From contig NZ_MSPW01000005.1 in NCBI RefSeq assembly GCF_001955655.1, forward strand, positions 62,001 to 126,000: a stretch of 64,000 bases of DNA, read 5' to 3'. This stretch comes from Viridibacillus arenosi. Lineage in GTDB: Bacteria; Bacillota; Bacilli; Bacillales_A; Planococcaceae. Positions 9,798 to 18,256 of this stretch are shown here, piece after piece (position 1 is the first letter of the stretch; each line of letters begins with the position of its first letter). The notes below the pieces were generated by a model, which was given only the letters and a program-made list of their open reading frames with translations, was not told where the DNA came from and made no database searches. Made by a program: the position numbers and the translations under genes.

Positions 9798-10320
9798 GCC
9801 CTATTTTACAATTTCTCAACCATTTTTTTAGCTGGGAAGGAGAAGAAAATATAATACTGTTTACATTAGTTTGGATCATAGTATTCATAACCCCTGGTCT
9901 AGCATCAACAGGGAACCGCCAAATCCATCGTAAAAACTCTGCATCAACCTTTTCAGGGCACCCCTCCCCCATATCAGGCCTTGTCCTCCCGCGATATTGC
10001 ATAGTACGCTTTAATACTCGATAAGTGCAAAGCTTATTAGAAAAATCGAGAAAAATAATAAGATCCGCATATTTGGCTCGCATTTCTAGTGTAGAATCGA
10101 AATTCCCATCAATAATCCAAGCAGGCTTTTCAAGTTCTAAATGAAGTCTTTCTATAAAGTCTTCTTTATTAGATTTCTGCCAACCAGTTTTCCAATAAAT
10201 AGCATCTAAATGAACGAGAGGCAATTCCCACAATTCACTTAATGTTCGTGACAATGTTGATTTCCCTGCCCCACTAGATCCAATAATCAAAACCCTTTGA
10301 TGTTTCGCTGGGTATTTCAT
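9781..10320 (-). CDS. P-loop kinase-like protein (topology modulation / FlaR-type)
   Basis: A 179-residue P-loop NTPase of the adenylate-kinase-like group often named DNA topology modulation protein. The Walker A motif is GSSGAGKST (residues 14-22), followed by LVHLDAIYWKTGW, a WIIDGNF segment that is diagnostic of this group, and LIIFLDF as the Walker B-like strand. The C-terminus is basic and aromatic. The protein is probably a small-molecule kinase; the topology name comes from an old genetic observation and should not be taken literally. It is followed by a terminator and lies 22 nt after a small unknown gene. Confidence 0.8.
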   Translation of the reverse strand: MKYPAKHQRVLIIGSSGAGKSTLSRTLSELWELPLVHLDAIYWKTGWQKSNKEDFIERLHLELEKPAWIIDGNFDSTLEMRAKYADLIIFLDFSNKLCTYRVLKRTMQYRGRTRPDMGEGCPEKVDAEFLRWIWRFPVDARPGVMNTMIQTNVNSIIFSSPSQLKKWLRNCKIGQSSLK

Positions 10321-10342
10321 CTAACATCCCCCTAGCTTTTTA

Positions 10343-10684
10343 CTATTTAATAATGAACTCTTCTAATGCCTTCACTACGCTATTAACAAAGGTATTACCC
10401 ACTCCCCAATCAAAACGGAAAAAGGCACCTTCTCCACCACCAGAAGCGATTGCATGAATTTTCGTTTTACCCTCTAAATTGTCAACTGTTACTGTTAAGC
10501 TTGCACGATTACTAGTACGCATATAATACTTTTCAAGTATACAAACTATTACTTGTTGATCCCCTACAATACGTTCATATTGATCAATAAGCTTTCCAGA
10601 AAAACTGCCCTCCACAATATTTGTTTTAATACGTTTTAATACATCCTGTGGTTCAATTGATACGTAAAATTCTGTTCCATCCAT
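10343..10684 (-). CDS. Small conserved protein of unknown function
   Basis: A 113-residue soluble protein beginning MDGTEFYVSIEPQDVL. It alternates charged and hydrophobic segments, has a glycine-rich centre (IASGGGEGAFFRFDWG), and ends in an amphipathic helix (VNSVVKALEEFII). I do not recognise the family with certainty, though it resembles small DUF proteins of Bacillales. The start at 10684 is chosen because GAGGGAG lies about 8 nt upstream; a GTG three codons earlier overlaps that site. It precedes the P-loop gene by 22 nt and is probably cotranscribed with it. Confidence 0.65.
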   Translation of the reverse strand: MDGTEFYVSIEPQDVLKRIKTNIVEGSFSGKLIDQYERIVGDQQVIVCILEKYYMRTSNRASLTVTVDNLEGKTKIHAIASGGGEGAFFRFDWGVGNTFVNSVVKALEEFIIK

Positions 10685-10771
10685 AGCTCTCACTCCCTCT
10701 ATGTATAACTCTAATACGTTAGGAATCTACTATTAGTTTCAAATTGAAAGAAAATTCACTTAACAAGAAGT

Positions 10772-10972
10772 TTAATCTTTGGCCTGAATTACTTGAACAT
10801 TTGTATCATCGAACTGACTCACAACACGCTTATCTAATTTTGAATCCGTAATAATGTAATCAATTTGCTCAAGTGGAGCTATTCCACTCATGACATCTTT
10901 TTCAAATTTCGTACTATCCGCAGCGATATAAACTTCTTTTGAAATCTCTATAATTTTCTTTCTTGTTATTGC
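10772..10972 (-). pseudogene. C-terminal remnant of a DeoR/GlpR-family transcriptional regulator
   Basis: Reverse-strand reading gives 66 residues, AITRKKIIEISKEVYIAADSTKF... continuing to ...DYIITDSKL, ending ...VQVIQAKD and a TAA at 10772. This is the end of the DeoR sugar-effector domain (KEVYIAADSTKF and DYIITD are typical). A TAG stands directly upstream at 10973-10975, and no helix-turn-helix region precedes it; the niaP terminator palindrome follows within 10 nt. The gene has lost its first three quarters. It is not a recognisable start-bearing gene. Confidence 0.8.
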
Positions 10973-10976
10973 CTAC

Positions 10977-11021
10977 AAAATAAAACGATCTTCTCTCAAT
11001 AATTATTGAGAGAAGATCGTT
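10977..11021 (-). terminator. Perfect 38-bp palindrome, terminator of niaP
   Basis: Positions 10984-11021 form an uninterrupted inverted repeat with 19-nt arms (outer bases AACGATC / GATCGTT, centre AATT), followed on the reverse strand by TTTTATTTT. It lies about 48 nt beyond the niaP stop. Confidence 0.85.
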
Positions 11022-11068
11022 ATTAGTATCATAAAGGCCTATAAAAGGATATTCCCTCTTATATATTC

Positions 11069-12286
11069 CTACTCTAACTCTGTTTGTTTTGTCTCTGTAC
11101 CTAGTGCAATAATTGCAACTACACCTACTATTATCGAGATACAGAAGATACCGAAGATCAAATTCAATTCATATCCTTTTGCTACAAGTGAACCTACAAG
11201 TAACGGTCCAAATATTCCGCCTAATCGTCCAACAGAGGCAGCCATACCAGCACCTGTACCACGAATAATTGTTGGATACTGCTCAGGCGTATAAGCATAC
11301 AAAGCACCCCAAGCTCCTAGATTAAAGAATGATAAGAACATTCCAGCTACAAGTAAAAGACCAATTGTTTCCGCATTACCAAAAACAAGTGCACTGACAG
11401 CAGTTCCTAGCAAATAGGTAGCTAAAACAAATTTTCTGCCTGCTCTTTCAATTAGCCAAGCTGCTGTAAAATAACCTGGTAATTGTGCTAGCGTCATTAT
11501 CAGCACATATTTAAAACTTGCTATTAAACTAAAACCCTTCATAACCATAACACTAGGCAACCACAAAAACATGCCATAATAAGAAAAAACAACTGTAAAC
11601 CAAACAATCCAAAGCATTAATGTACGACGAGCATATTCTTTCGACCAAACATCTTTAATATTTTGACCGATATTACGTACAACATCTTTTTTGGCTGTAA
11701 ACTGAGGCGAATCAGGTAAGTGTAACCGCAAGTATATCGCATAAACTGCTGGAAGAGCCGTTAATAATAAAGCAATTCGCCAGCCGTAGTTTGGTATAAC
11801 AAAATATGAAATAAGTGCTGCTAATAACCAACCCCCAGCCCAGAAACTTTCTAACAAAACTACAACACGTCCACGTTCATGTGATGCAACACTTTCAGAA
11901 ACAAGAGTTGAAGCTACCGGCAATTCACCACCAAGACCCATTCCAATGAAAAATCTCAAAATCATAAATGCTGCTAGAGTCGTCGTCAACGCAGATAAAC
12001 CACTAGCAATAGAGAAAATTACAAGTGTCCATATAAATACAGATTTACGGCCAATACGATCGGCTAATATACCGAATACAAAGGCACCAACCGCCATTCC
12101 GATTGAGTTAACACTACCAATCCAACCCATTTCACTTGGTGATAGCATCCATTCTTTTGCTAAAGCTGCTATTACAAAAGATAAAATACCAACATCTAAT
12201 GCATCAAACATCCATCCAACCCCCGCAATACCTAAAAGCTTATTACGAGATATCACCTTAGTACCTGCCTGTTGATTCGTTGTCAT
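11069..12286 (-). CDS. niaP: MFS niacin transporter NiaP (YceI)
   Basis: A 405-residue major facilitator protein that closely matches B. subtilis NiaP/YceI along its whole length as I recall that sequence, for example GWMFDALDVGILSFVIAAL at the start, GMGLGGELPVASTLVSE after helix 4, and a C-terminus ending TETKQTELE. It imports nicotinate/nicotinamide for NAD synthesis across the cytoplasmic membrane. The motif GILADRIGRK between helices 2 and 3 is the MFS signature. The start at 12286 has GGAGGAAC upstream; longer readings begin inside that site. A predicted promoter lies at 12337-12365. It is divergent from thrC. Confidence 0.9.
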   Translation of the reverse strand: MTTNQQAGTKVISRNKLLGIAGVGWMFDALDVGILSFVIAALAKEWMLSPSEMGWIGSVNSIGMAVGAFVFGILADRIGRKSVFIWTLVIFSIASGLSALTTTLAAFMILRFFIGMGLGGELPVASTLVSESVASHERGRVVVLLESFWAGGWLLAALISYFVIPNYGWRIALLLTALPAVYAIYLRLHLPDSPQFTAKKDVVRNIGQNIKDVWSKEYARRTLMLWIVWFTVVFSYYGMFLWLPSVMVMKGFSLIASFKYVLIMTLAQLPGYFTAAWLIERAGRKFVLATYLLGTAVSALVFGNAETIGLLLVAGMFLSFFNLGAWGALYAYTPEQYPTIIRGTGAGMAASVGRLGGIFGPLLVGSLVAKGYELNLIFGIFCISIIVGVVAIIALGTETKQTELE

Positions 12287-12336
12287 TATTGTTCCTCCAT
12301 ATGTCTTTACACTTGAATACACATTTGACTACCCTA

Positions 12337-12365
12337 ACTATACACATCTTTATATTTTGTGACAA
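12337..12365 (-). promoter_or_regulatory. Predicted sigma-A promoter of niaP
   Basis: TTGTCA and TATAGT on the reverse strand, separated by 17 nt, about 50 nt upstream of the niaP start. No NiaR operator was recognised. Confidence 0.6.
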
Positions 12366-12410
12366 GATGCAAAAGAAATTCAATTGTTCCGAAAATTTAG
12401 CAATTACCTA

Positions 12411-12440
12411 TTGAAACATATACCCAAAATGAGTTAAAAT
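12411..12440 (+). promoter_or_regulatory. Predicted sigma-A promoter of thrCB
   Basis: TTGAAA and TAAAAT separated by 18 nt, about 57 nt upstream of the thrC start. Confidence 0.5.
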
Positions 12441-12497
12441 GTCTCTTATAGAAAAACAAATGTTTTTTCAGGATGAACACAAAGGAGAATGTTATCT

Positions 12498-13550
12498 ATG
12501 TGGAAAGGTCTTATCGATCACTATAAAGAATATCTACCTGTCTCAGAAAATACACCTGCTCTTACTTTACATGAGGGTAATACACCACTCATTCATTTAA
12601 ATACATTATCAAAAGAACTAGAAATCGATCTTTATGTTAAATATGAGGGTTTAAACCCAACAGGTTCATTCAAGGACCGTGGCATGGTAATGGCTGTAGC
12701 AAAAGCTGTTGAGGCTGGAAGTAAATTTGTTATTTGTGCTTCAACAGGCAATACATCAGCTGCAGCTGCTGCATATGCAGCACGCGCTGGCATCCAAGCT
12801 ATTATCGTTATTCCAAAAGGTAAAGTAGCTGCTGGTAAACTAGCACAAGCTTACATGTATGGTGCAAAAATCATCGAAATTGATGGTAACTTTGATGAAG
12901 CACTTCAAATTGTTCGTGACATTAGTGAAAACACTTCAGTAACATTAGTAAATTCAGTTAATCCATACAGATTAGAAGGTCAAAAAACAGCTGCTTTTGA
13001 AATTTGCGACGATCTTGGCAGTGCACCAGATATACTTGCAATTCCTGTTGGAAACGCAGGTAACATTAGCGCTTATTGGAAAGGCTTTAAAGAATACAAT
13101 GCCACCAAGCAAACAGGTCTACCAAAAATGTTTGGGTTCGAAGCAGAAGGTGCTGCAGCAATCGTCCGTGGAGAAGTAATACCACACCCAGAAACTGTTG
13201 CTACTGCTATTCGTATAGGGAATCCAGCAAGTTGGAAACTAGCCGAAGCTGCTCGTGATGAATCTGGAGGTAAAATCGCTGCAGTTACAGATGAAGAAAT
13301 TTTAAATGCATACCGGCTAATCGCTTCTAAAGAAGGCGTCTTTGCAGAGCCAGGATCAGCCGCTTCTATTGCTGGTGTACTTCAATCCGTAGAAAACGGT
13401 TCAATTCCTAAAGGTAGTCGTGTGGTTGCTGTATTAACAGGAAACGGATTAAAAGACCCTGATACAGCCGTAAAGGCTTCTACTGTCGATATGGTTTCTT
13501 TAGCAAATGACGAAGCGGAAATCCGTACTTACATCGAGGGATTGCTATGA
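12498..13550 (+). CDS. thrC: Threonine synthase
   Basis: A 350-residue PLP-dependent enzyme that turns O-phospho-L-homoserine into threonine. The PLP lysine is Lys59 in PTGSFKDRG; the phosphate-binding STGNTSAA loop and the [13 protein letters not shown] segment are clear. AAAGGAGA lies 9 nt before the ATG at 12498; an ATG at 12489 abuts that site and is rejected as the start. The gene overlaps thrB by 4 nt (ATGA), so the two are translationally coupled. Homoserine dehydrogenase, which often precedes thrC in Bacillales, is not here. Confidence 0.96.
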   Translation: MWKGLIDHYKEYLPVSENTPALTLHEGNTPLIHLNTLSKELEIDLYVKYEGLNPTGSFKDRGMVMAVAKAVEAGSKFVICASTGNTSAAAAAYAARAGIQAIIVIPKGKVAAGKLAQAYMYGAKIIEIDGNFDEALQIVRDISENTSVTLVNSVNPYRLEGQKTAAFEICDDLGSAPDILAIPVGNAGNISAYWKGFKEYNATKQTGLPKMFGFEAEGAAAIVRGEVIPHPETVATAIRIGNPASWKLAEAARDESGGKIAAVTDEEILNAYRLIASKEGVFAEPGSAASIAGVLQSVENGSIPKGSRVVAVLTGNGLKDPDTAVKASTVDMVSLANDEAEIRTYIEGLL

Positions 13551-14446
13551 CAACAAATTGGTCCATATCTGTTCCAGGAAGCACCGCTAATCTTGGACCA
13601 GGATTCGACTCTATTGGACTAGCATTAGGCCTCTATTTAACATTAGACGTAACTCTACAAGATCATTGGGAGTTTGAGCATCGCTCAGAACACCTTCCTG
13701 TAAATGTTAAAGTTGAAGACCATCTCGTCTATAAAGTTGCGAAAGAAACAGCCGAACGGTACAAAGCTACACTTCCTTCTTGTAAAGTTGTGATGCACAG
13801 TGAGCTACCACTTGCTCGTGGACTCGGAAGTAGCGCGTCTGCTATTGTGGCGGGTATTGAACTCACAAATCAAGTATGTGATTTACAACTTTCTATCGAA
13901 GAACGTTGTAAACTTGCTTCTAAAATGGAAGGGCATCCTGACAATGCAGCCGCATCTGTACATGGTGGTCTAACGATTGCTTCAACATTGCCAAACGGTC
14001 AATTAGAATTGATTAATGCACGAGATGTTGACGCTGCATTTGCTGTTTTCATTCCAAATGTTGAATTAAAAACAGAGGAAGCACGTAAAATATTACCGTC
14101 AAACTATGACAAAGCATACGCTGTTCATGCAAGCGCCAATGCCAATATGTTAACTGCTTCATTACTTATAAAAGATTATGAACGTGCAGGCAAATTCATG
14201 GAGCATGATTTATTTCATGAACCATTCCGCGCAAATTTAATCCCTAATTATCATGAAATTCGTCAAACAGCACAGGATGCAGGTGCCTTTGGTACAGCTA
14301 TTAGCGGTGCCGGTCCAACTGTCATCTCGTTAATCTCAAAAGATCGCGTAGATGCTTTCGTTGCAAAAATGAAGCCCCTCTTCCCTTCTTATGATATTAA
14401 AGCCGTTCCAGTCGATATAAAGGGTGTTCAAGTTACAAAAGAATAA
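13547..14446 (+). CDS. thrB: Homoserine kinase
   Basis: A 299-residue GHMP-family kinase that phosphorylates homoserine, feeding ThrC. The ATP loop [12 protein letters not shown] is at residues 87-98; the N-terminal [15 protein letters not shown] and C-terminal [14 protein letters not shown] motifs are both family hallmarks. The start ATG overlaps the thrC stop, with GAGGGA just upstream inside thrC. The unit ends with a clear terminator 15 nt downstream. Confidence 0.96.
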   Translation: MTTNWSISVPGSTANLGPGFDSIGLALGLYLTLDVTLQDHWEFEHRSEHLPVNVKVEDHLVYKVAKETAERYKATLPSCKVVMHSELPLARGLGSSASAIVAGIELTNQVCDLQLSIEERCKLASKMEGHPDNAAASVHGGLTIASTLPNGQLELINARDVDAAFAVFIPNVELKTEEARKILPSNYDKAYAVHASANANMLTASLLIKDYERAGKFMEHDLFHEPFRANLIPNYHEIRQTAQDAGAFGTAISGAGPTVISLISKDRVDAFVAKMKPLFPSYDIKAVPVDIKGVQVTKE

Positions 14447-14460
14447 TAGGAATGGAAAAT

Positions 14461-14492
14461 GCCAAGAGCATATGTCTCTTGGCTCTTTTTCT
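14461..14492 (+). terminator. Terminator of thrCB
   Basis: GCCAAGAG / CTCTTGGC hairpin followed by CTTTTTC. Confidence 0.85.
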
Positions 14493-14544
14493 TTGCAATA
14501 ATCACCGATGTGTTATAGTTATGATCTTTCCTAAATCAAATGAA

Positions 14545-14580
14545 TTGACATTACCCTCCCCTGTAACTATAATGATTACA
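14545..14580 (+). promoter_or_regulatory. Consensus promoter of ywnA with an overlapping operator
   Basis: TTGACA at 14545 and TATAAT at 14568 are perfect sigma-A boxes with a 17-nt spacer. An inverted repeat, TGTAACTATAATGATTACA at 14562-14580, covers the -10 box. The same pattern recurs in front of ywnB (15039-15057). Autorepression by the Rrf2-type regulator is inferred. Confidence 0.8.
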
Positions 14581-14598
14581 TGTTAGGCGGTGACCGAT

Positions 14599-15012
14599 AT
14601 GGTGAACAGTCGTGTTTCTGTTGCTATACACATTCTTTCTTTAATCGCTACAACAAATGATTCTAACCAACTTACATCTGAATGGATTGCTAGCAGTGTA
14701 AACACTAATCCCGTCGTTATACGTCGGATTAGTAGCCAGTTAAAAAAGGCAAACTTAATAGTCTCCAATGCAGGAGTTGCTGGATATCAATTAGTCAAAG
14801 AACCGAAAGACATTACGCTACTAGACATATATAGAGCCGTACAGGCACCAGAGGAGTTATTTGCAATACACGATAACCCTAACCCAGAATGTGCTGTCGG
14901 AAAAAAAATTCAATCCACTTTAGATAACGTATTTCAATCTGTTCAGCGAGCAATGGAAGATAAATTGACAGAAGAAACGCTACAAGATGTATTAGATCAA
15001 CTCTTTCACTAA
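14599..15012 (+). CDS. ywnA: Rrf2-family transcriptional regulator (YwnA-like)
   Basis: A 137-residue winged-helix regulator. The start MVNSRVSVAIHILSLI is the standard Rrf2 opening; the recognition region LTSEWIASSVNTNPVVIRRI follows, then the wing SNAGVAGYQLVK. Only one cysteine (NPECAVG) is present, so iron-sulfur binding of the IscR type is not supported. The start at 14599 is preferred to a GTG at 14590 because of AGGCGGTG placement and family length. It is followed by the oxidoreductase gene ywnB, as in B. subtilis. Matching palindromes upstream of both genes suggest it controls itself and ywnB. Confidence 0.87.
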   Translation: MVNSRVSVAIHILSLIATTNDSNQLTSEWIASSVNTNPVVIRRISSQLKKANLIVSNAGVAGYQLVKEPKDITLLDIYRAVQAPEELFAIHDNPNPECAVGKKIQSTLDNVFQSVQRAMEDKLTEETLQDVLDQLFH

Positions 15013-15028
15013 GAGGCGATCTTTTTTT
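14995..15028 (+). terminator. Terminator overlapping the end of ywnA
   Basis: GATC-AA-CTCTT / AAGAG-GC-GATC hairpin followed by seven Ts; the stop codon of ywnA lies in the stem-loop. It implies ywnB has its own promoter. Confidence 0.75.
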
Positions 15029-15037
15029 ACAAACAAC

Positions 15038-15058
15038 TTGTAACCATATTAGTTACAA
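15038..15058 (+). promoter_or_regulatory. Second Rrf2-type operator, upstream of ywnB
   Basis: Inverted repeat TTGTAAC-N7-GTTACAA, 24 nt upstream of ywnB start. It shares TGTAAC-ATA-T--TTACA with the operator at 14562-14580. Binding by the ywnA product is inferred. Confidence 0.7.
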
Positions 15059-15081
15059 CAAATTCTAAGGAGGCAATCATT

Positions 15082-15717
15082 ATGAAAATTGGTATTATTG
15101 GTGCAACAGGTAAAGCAGGTAACTTTATTTTAAAAGAAGCAGTATCACGTGGGCACGAGGTAACTGCAATCGTTCGCAGTGCTGCAAAAATAGTGGCTGA
15201 AAATGTTGCTGTTATAGAGAAAGATATCTTTTCATTAACAACAGAAGATGTACAAAAGTTTGACGTTATCGTTAATGCATTCGGGGCTCCAGCAGGTGAA
15301 GAACATTTACACGTAGAAGCTGGACGCAAGCTTATCGACATTCTACAAGATGCAGCGAGTACAAAACTATTTGTAGTTGGTGGAGCAGGTAGCCTTTTTG
15401 TTGATCCAGAAAAAACAGTGACAGTGATGTCTACACCAGATTTCCCTGCAATTTACTTACCAACAGCTGAAAACCAAGGCAAAAACTTAGAGGACTTGAA
15501 AGCATCATCTATCACTTGGACATTCTTAAGTCCATCTGCTTTCTTCGATCCAGAAGGTCCACGCACTGGTCAATATATCGCAGGAATAGACCATCTATTA
15601 GTCAATACTAAAGGTGCAAGCTACGTTAGCTATGCTGACTATGCTATCGCTGTATTAGACGAACTAGAAAACCCAAAACATGTGAATGAAAGATTCACTG
15701 TAGCATCTGAAAACTAA
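15082..15717 (+). CDS. ywnB: NAD(P)-binding oxidoreductase/epimerase-like protein (YwnB-like)
   Basis: A 211-residue atypical short-chain dehydrogenase with the Rossmann motif GATGKAG at residues 7-13, an NAFGAP segment after strand 4 and a FVVGGAGSL strand. It lacks the catalytic YxxxK of classical SDRs, as do other NmrA/YwnB-type members, which mostly sense or use NAD(P)H. AAGGAGG lies before ATG. It probably responds to the same signal as the adjacent Rrf2 regulator; the substrate is unknown. A bidirectional terminator follows. Confidence 0.85.
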   Translation: MKIGIIGATGKAGNFILKEAVSRGHEVTAIVRSAAKIVAENVAVIEKDIFSLTTEDVQKFDVIVNAFGAPAGEEHLHVEAGRKLIDILQDAASTKLFVVGGAGSLFVDPEKTVTVMSTPDFPAIYLPTAENQGKNLEDLKASSITWTFLSPSAFFDPEGPRTGQYIAGIDHLLVNTKGASYVSYADYAIAVLDELENPKHVNERFTVASEN

Positions 15718-15725
15718 ATAACATA

Positions 15726-15764
15726 CTAAAAAACAGGCCCCATGATAATGGGACCTGTTTTTTT
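15726..15764. terminator. Bidirectional terminator between ywnB and the ZIP transporter gene
   Basis: AAAAAACAGG-CCCAT / ATGGG-CCTGTTTTTT hairpin with T-runs on both strands, serving convergent genes. Confidence 0.85.
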
Positions 15765-16572
15765 AAACTAATAATACTAAACTAATAGCCATTACAGCCA
15801 TACCGGCAATAACACCATATATCGATGTATGAGCCTCGTCATATTTCTTTGCAGCTGGCAATAATTCATCTAACGAAATAAATACCATAATACCAGCAAC
15901 ACCAGCAAAAAGCACTCCGAACACAATATCATTTAAAAATGGCATTAAAATCAAATATGCTACAAATGCTCCAACTGGCTCAGCTAAACCGGATAAAAAT
16001 GAAAGCTTAAATGCTTTTTTACGATCTCCTGTCGCAAAGAAAATCGGGACAGAGACAGCAATTCCCTCTGGAATATTATGAATAGCAACCGCAATTGCAA
16101 TCGCAATACCGAGATTTGGATCTTGCAATGCAGATGCAAATGTCGCAATTCCCTCTGGAAAGTTATGAATACCAATTGCAAGCGCGGTGAATATACCCAT
16201 CTTCATTAACTTGGCATATTCATCATTTGATGGTCCCGTCTGCATATCTTCAACCTTTTTTACTTCATGAGGATTTTCGTGTTTTGGGATCATTTTATCA
16301 ATGAGTGCTATTAACAGCATTCCAGCAAAAAAACCAATTACCGTGAATGTGTATCCTTGCTTCTCCCCTAACTCACCAACGAGCGAATCTTTAGCTTTCA
16401 CAAATATCTCAATAAGTGAAACATAAATCATGACACCTGCAGAAAAACCCAAAGAAAACGATAGGAACTTCGTATTTGTCCTCGAAGTGAAAAATGCTAT
16501 TAAACTACCTACTCCTGTTGCTAAACCAGCGAAGAGCGTTAACGCTAAAGCAAAAACGACATTTCCATCCAT
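15763..16572 (-). CDS. zupT: ZIP-family divalent metal transporter (ZupT/GufA-like)
   Basis: A 269-residue inner-membrane metal importer with eight predicted helices. The metal site motifs are HNFPEGIATFAS in helix 4 and HNIPEGIAVSVP in helix 5, and a DELLPAA segment precedes the last helix. A short cytosolic loop between helices 3 and 4 carries PKHENPHEVKK. I place the start at 16572 (MDGNVVFALAL), where homologous ZupT proteins begin; an upstream in-frame extension of 41 codons starts in non-coding-like sequence. The ribosome site is weak, so the start is uncertain. Zinc, iron or manganese may be the substrate. Confidence 0.85.
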   Translation of the reverse strand: MDGNVVFALALTLFAGLATGVGSLIAFFTSRTNTKFLSFSLGFSAGVMIYVSLIEIFVKAKDSLVGELGEKQGYTFTVIGFFAGMLLIALIDKMIPKHENPHEVKKVEDMQTGPSNDEYAKLMKMGIFTALAIGIHNFPEGIATFASALQDPNLGIAIAIAVAIHNIPEGIAVSVPIFFATGDRKKAFKLSFLSGLAEPVGAFVAYLILMPFLNDIVFGVLFAGVAGIMVFISLDELLPAAKKYDEAHTSIYGVIAGMAVMAISLVLLV

Positions 16573-16839
16573 ATACTCAACTACTTTCTCTATTAAAATG
16601 TTAATTTCATTGTATGCAAAAAGTTTCCTCAACGCAACTTTCTTTAAGTAATAAAAATAAAATGAGCCAAAGAAAATTTCAGATAACGGTAACATTTTTA
16701 TACGTGCACAATTTAATGAATCACACTTTTGAGTTCAATCAATGAATCCAATCCTTTGTTATTGTGATTTGTAAATCCTTATAATAGTTATTACATGATA
16801 CAAATTTTTTATCATATCACTATTTTGGAGTGACCTCTT

Positions 16840-18033
16840 ATGGACTATATAAAACGCGGTACCGTTAACTTCCGAAACGCGAATTTAGCTTTATTCGCAG
16901 GAGCCTTTAGTACATTTGCAAATTTATACATGACACAACCATTACTCCCAACTTTCACAGAAGTGTTCCACATTTCGCCTACAGTAGCGAGTTTGTCATT
17001 ATCTGTAACGACTTTAACATTAGCGTTCAGCATGCTAATCATTGGCTCATTATCAGAGGCTTGGGGCAGAAAGAAAATTATGGCATTCTCTATGTTTGCA
17101 GGTGCTATTTTAACTTTATTTATTGCTTTAGCACCTAATTATTCAATTTTACTTACATTAAGAATTGTACAAGGCATTGTATTTGCTGGGTTGCCCGCCA
17201 TTGCTATGGCTTATTTAGGAGAAGAAGTCGAACCTAAAAGTTTAGGTATTGCAATGGGATTATATATTAGTGGTAATACAATTGGTGGATTGGGTGGGCG
17301 AATCATCGTTGGGACGATGACCGATTTATTCAGTTGGCGGATTGGGATGATTGCAATTGGGGTGATTAGTTTTATTGTGAGTTTCGCCTTCTACTTTTTG
17401 CTTCCTTCTTCTAAACACTTTGAAGCGAAGAAACTTAATGTAAAAGGACTGTTACATTCAATGATCCTTCATTTGAAAGATCCTGCTTTACTAAGTTTAT
17501 TCGGACTAGGCTTTTTGTTAATGGGGAGCTTTGTCACGCTTTATAATTATATCGGCTTTCAATTGGTAGCACCTCCATTTTCTTTAAGCCAAACAATTGT
17601 CGGTTGGATATTCATCATCTACCTTGTAGGTACATTTAGCTCTACATGGTTTGGCAGCCTTTCTGATCGTTTCGGAAAATATAAAATGTTAGTCATTGCA
17701 ATAGTCATTATGTTTATTGGTGGTATTATCACATTAGAAAACCACTTACTTTTAAAGATAGCTGGTATCGCTATTTTCACATTCGGATTCTTTGGTGGAC
17801 ATTCTATCGCTAGTAGTTGGGTTGGTCGACGTGCTACACATGATAAAGCACAGGCATCCTCACTGTACTTATTCTTTTACTATGTAGGTTCAAGTGTTGG
17901 CGGAACGGTAGGGGGAATATTCTGGACAGTATATGGCTGGCATGGGGTAATTGGTATGATTATAAGTTTTCTACTTGCCTCTTTCATATTAGCTTTTTAC
18001 TTGCGTAAAACTCTGCATGAGCAAGCTCTATAG
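16840..18033 (+). CDS. MFS transporter (YnfM-like drug/metabolite exporter)
   Basis: A 397-residue, 12-helix major facilitator. MTQPLLPTFTEVFHISPTVASLSLS in helix 1-2 and the signature SLSEAWGRKK between helices 2 and 3 are typical of the YnfM/CynX-like branch. A second ADRFGK-like motif (GSLSDRFGKYK) lies at the start of the C-terminal half. TTTGGAGTG precedes the ATG. It stands alone, with its own terminator region downstream. The substrate is unknown; efflux is the likely direction by family. Confidence 0.85.
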   Translation: MDYIKRGTVNFRNANLALFAGAFSTFANLYMTQPLLPTFTEVFHISPTVASLSLSVTTLTLAFSMLIIGSLSEAWGRKKIMAFSMFAGAILTLFIALAPNYSILLTLRIVQGIVFAGLPAIAMAYLGEEVEPKSLGIAMGLYISGNTIGGLGGRIIVGTMTDLFSWRIGMIAIGVISFIVSFAFYFLLPSSKHFEAKKLNVKGLLHSMILHLKDPALLSLFGLGFLLMGSFVTLYNYIGFQLVAPPFSLSQTIVGWIFIIYLVGTFSSTWFGSLSDRFGKYKMLVIAIVIMFIGGIITLENHLLLKIAGIAIFTFGFFGGHSIASSWVGRRATHDKAQASSLYLFFYYVGSSVGGTVGGIFWTVYGWHGVIGMIISFLLASFILAFYLRKTLHEQAL

Positions 18034-18176
18034 GGGATATGTGGTTAGGTAACTAACAAAACTAACTTCATTTGAATGATTATTCTATTGTTAGTATGTG
18101 TGGATACTATCCTATTAGATTAATAGATCCAACCTTAAAAAGGGTCTTTCATCTATTTTTTAACCGATTTCGAAAT

Positions 18177-18220
18177 AAAACAACCAGTTGTCGATACCTA
18201 CTCGACGACTGGTTGTTTTA
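18177..18220. terminator. Bidirectional terminator between the MFS gene and the PAP2 gene
   Basis: An 18-bp stem, AAAACAACCAGT-TGTCGA with its partner, loop TACCTAC; T-runs at both ends suit the convergent genes. Confidence 0.85.
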
Positions 18221-18256
18221 CTTCGATTAATTTCAAATAACGTAATACTAAGTATT

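Noticed and set aside
9740-10024. A 94-codon plus-strand frame over the P-loop kinase-like gene
   Set aside because: Overlaps the terminator and the conserved coding strand; no independent support.
18177-18220. Long inverted repeat considered as an insertion-sequence end or attachment site
   Set aside because: Single copy with T-runs at both ends between convergent genes; a bidirectional terminator explains it fully.
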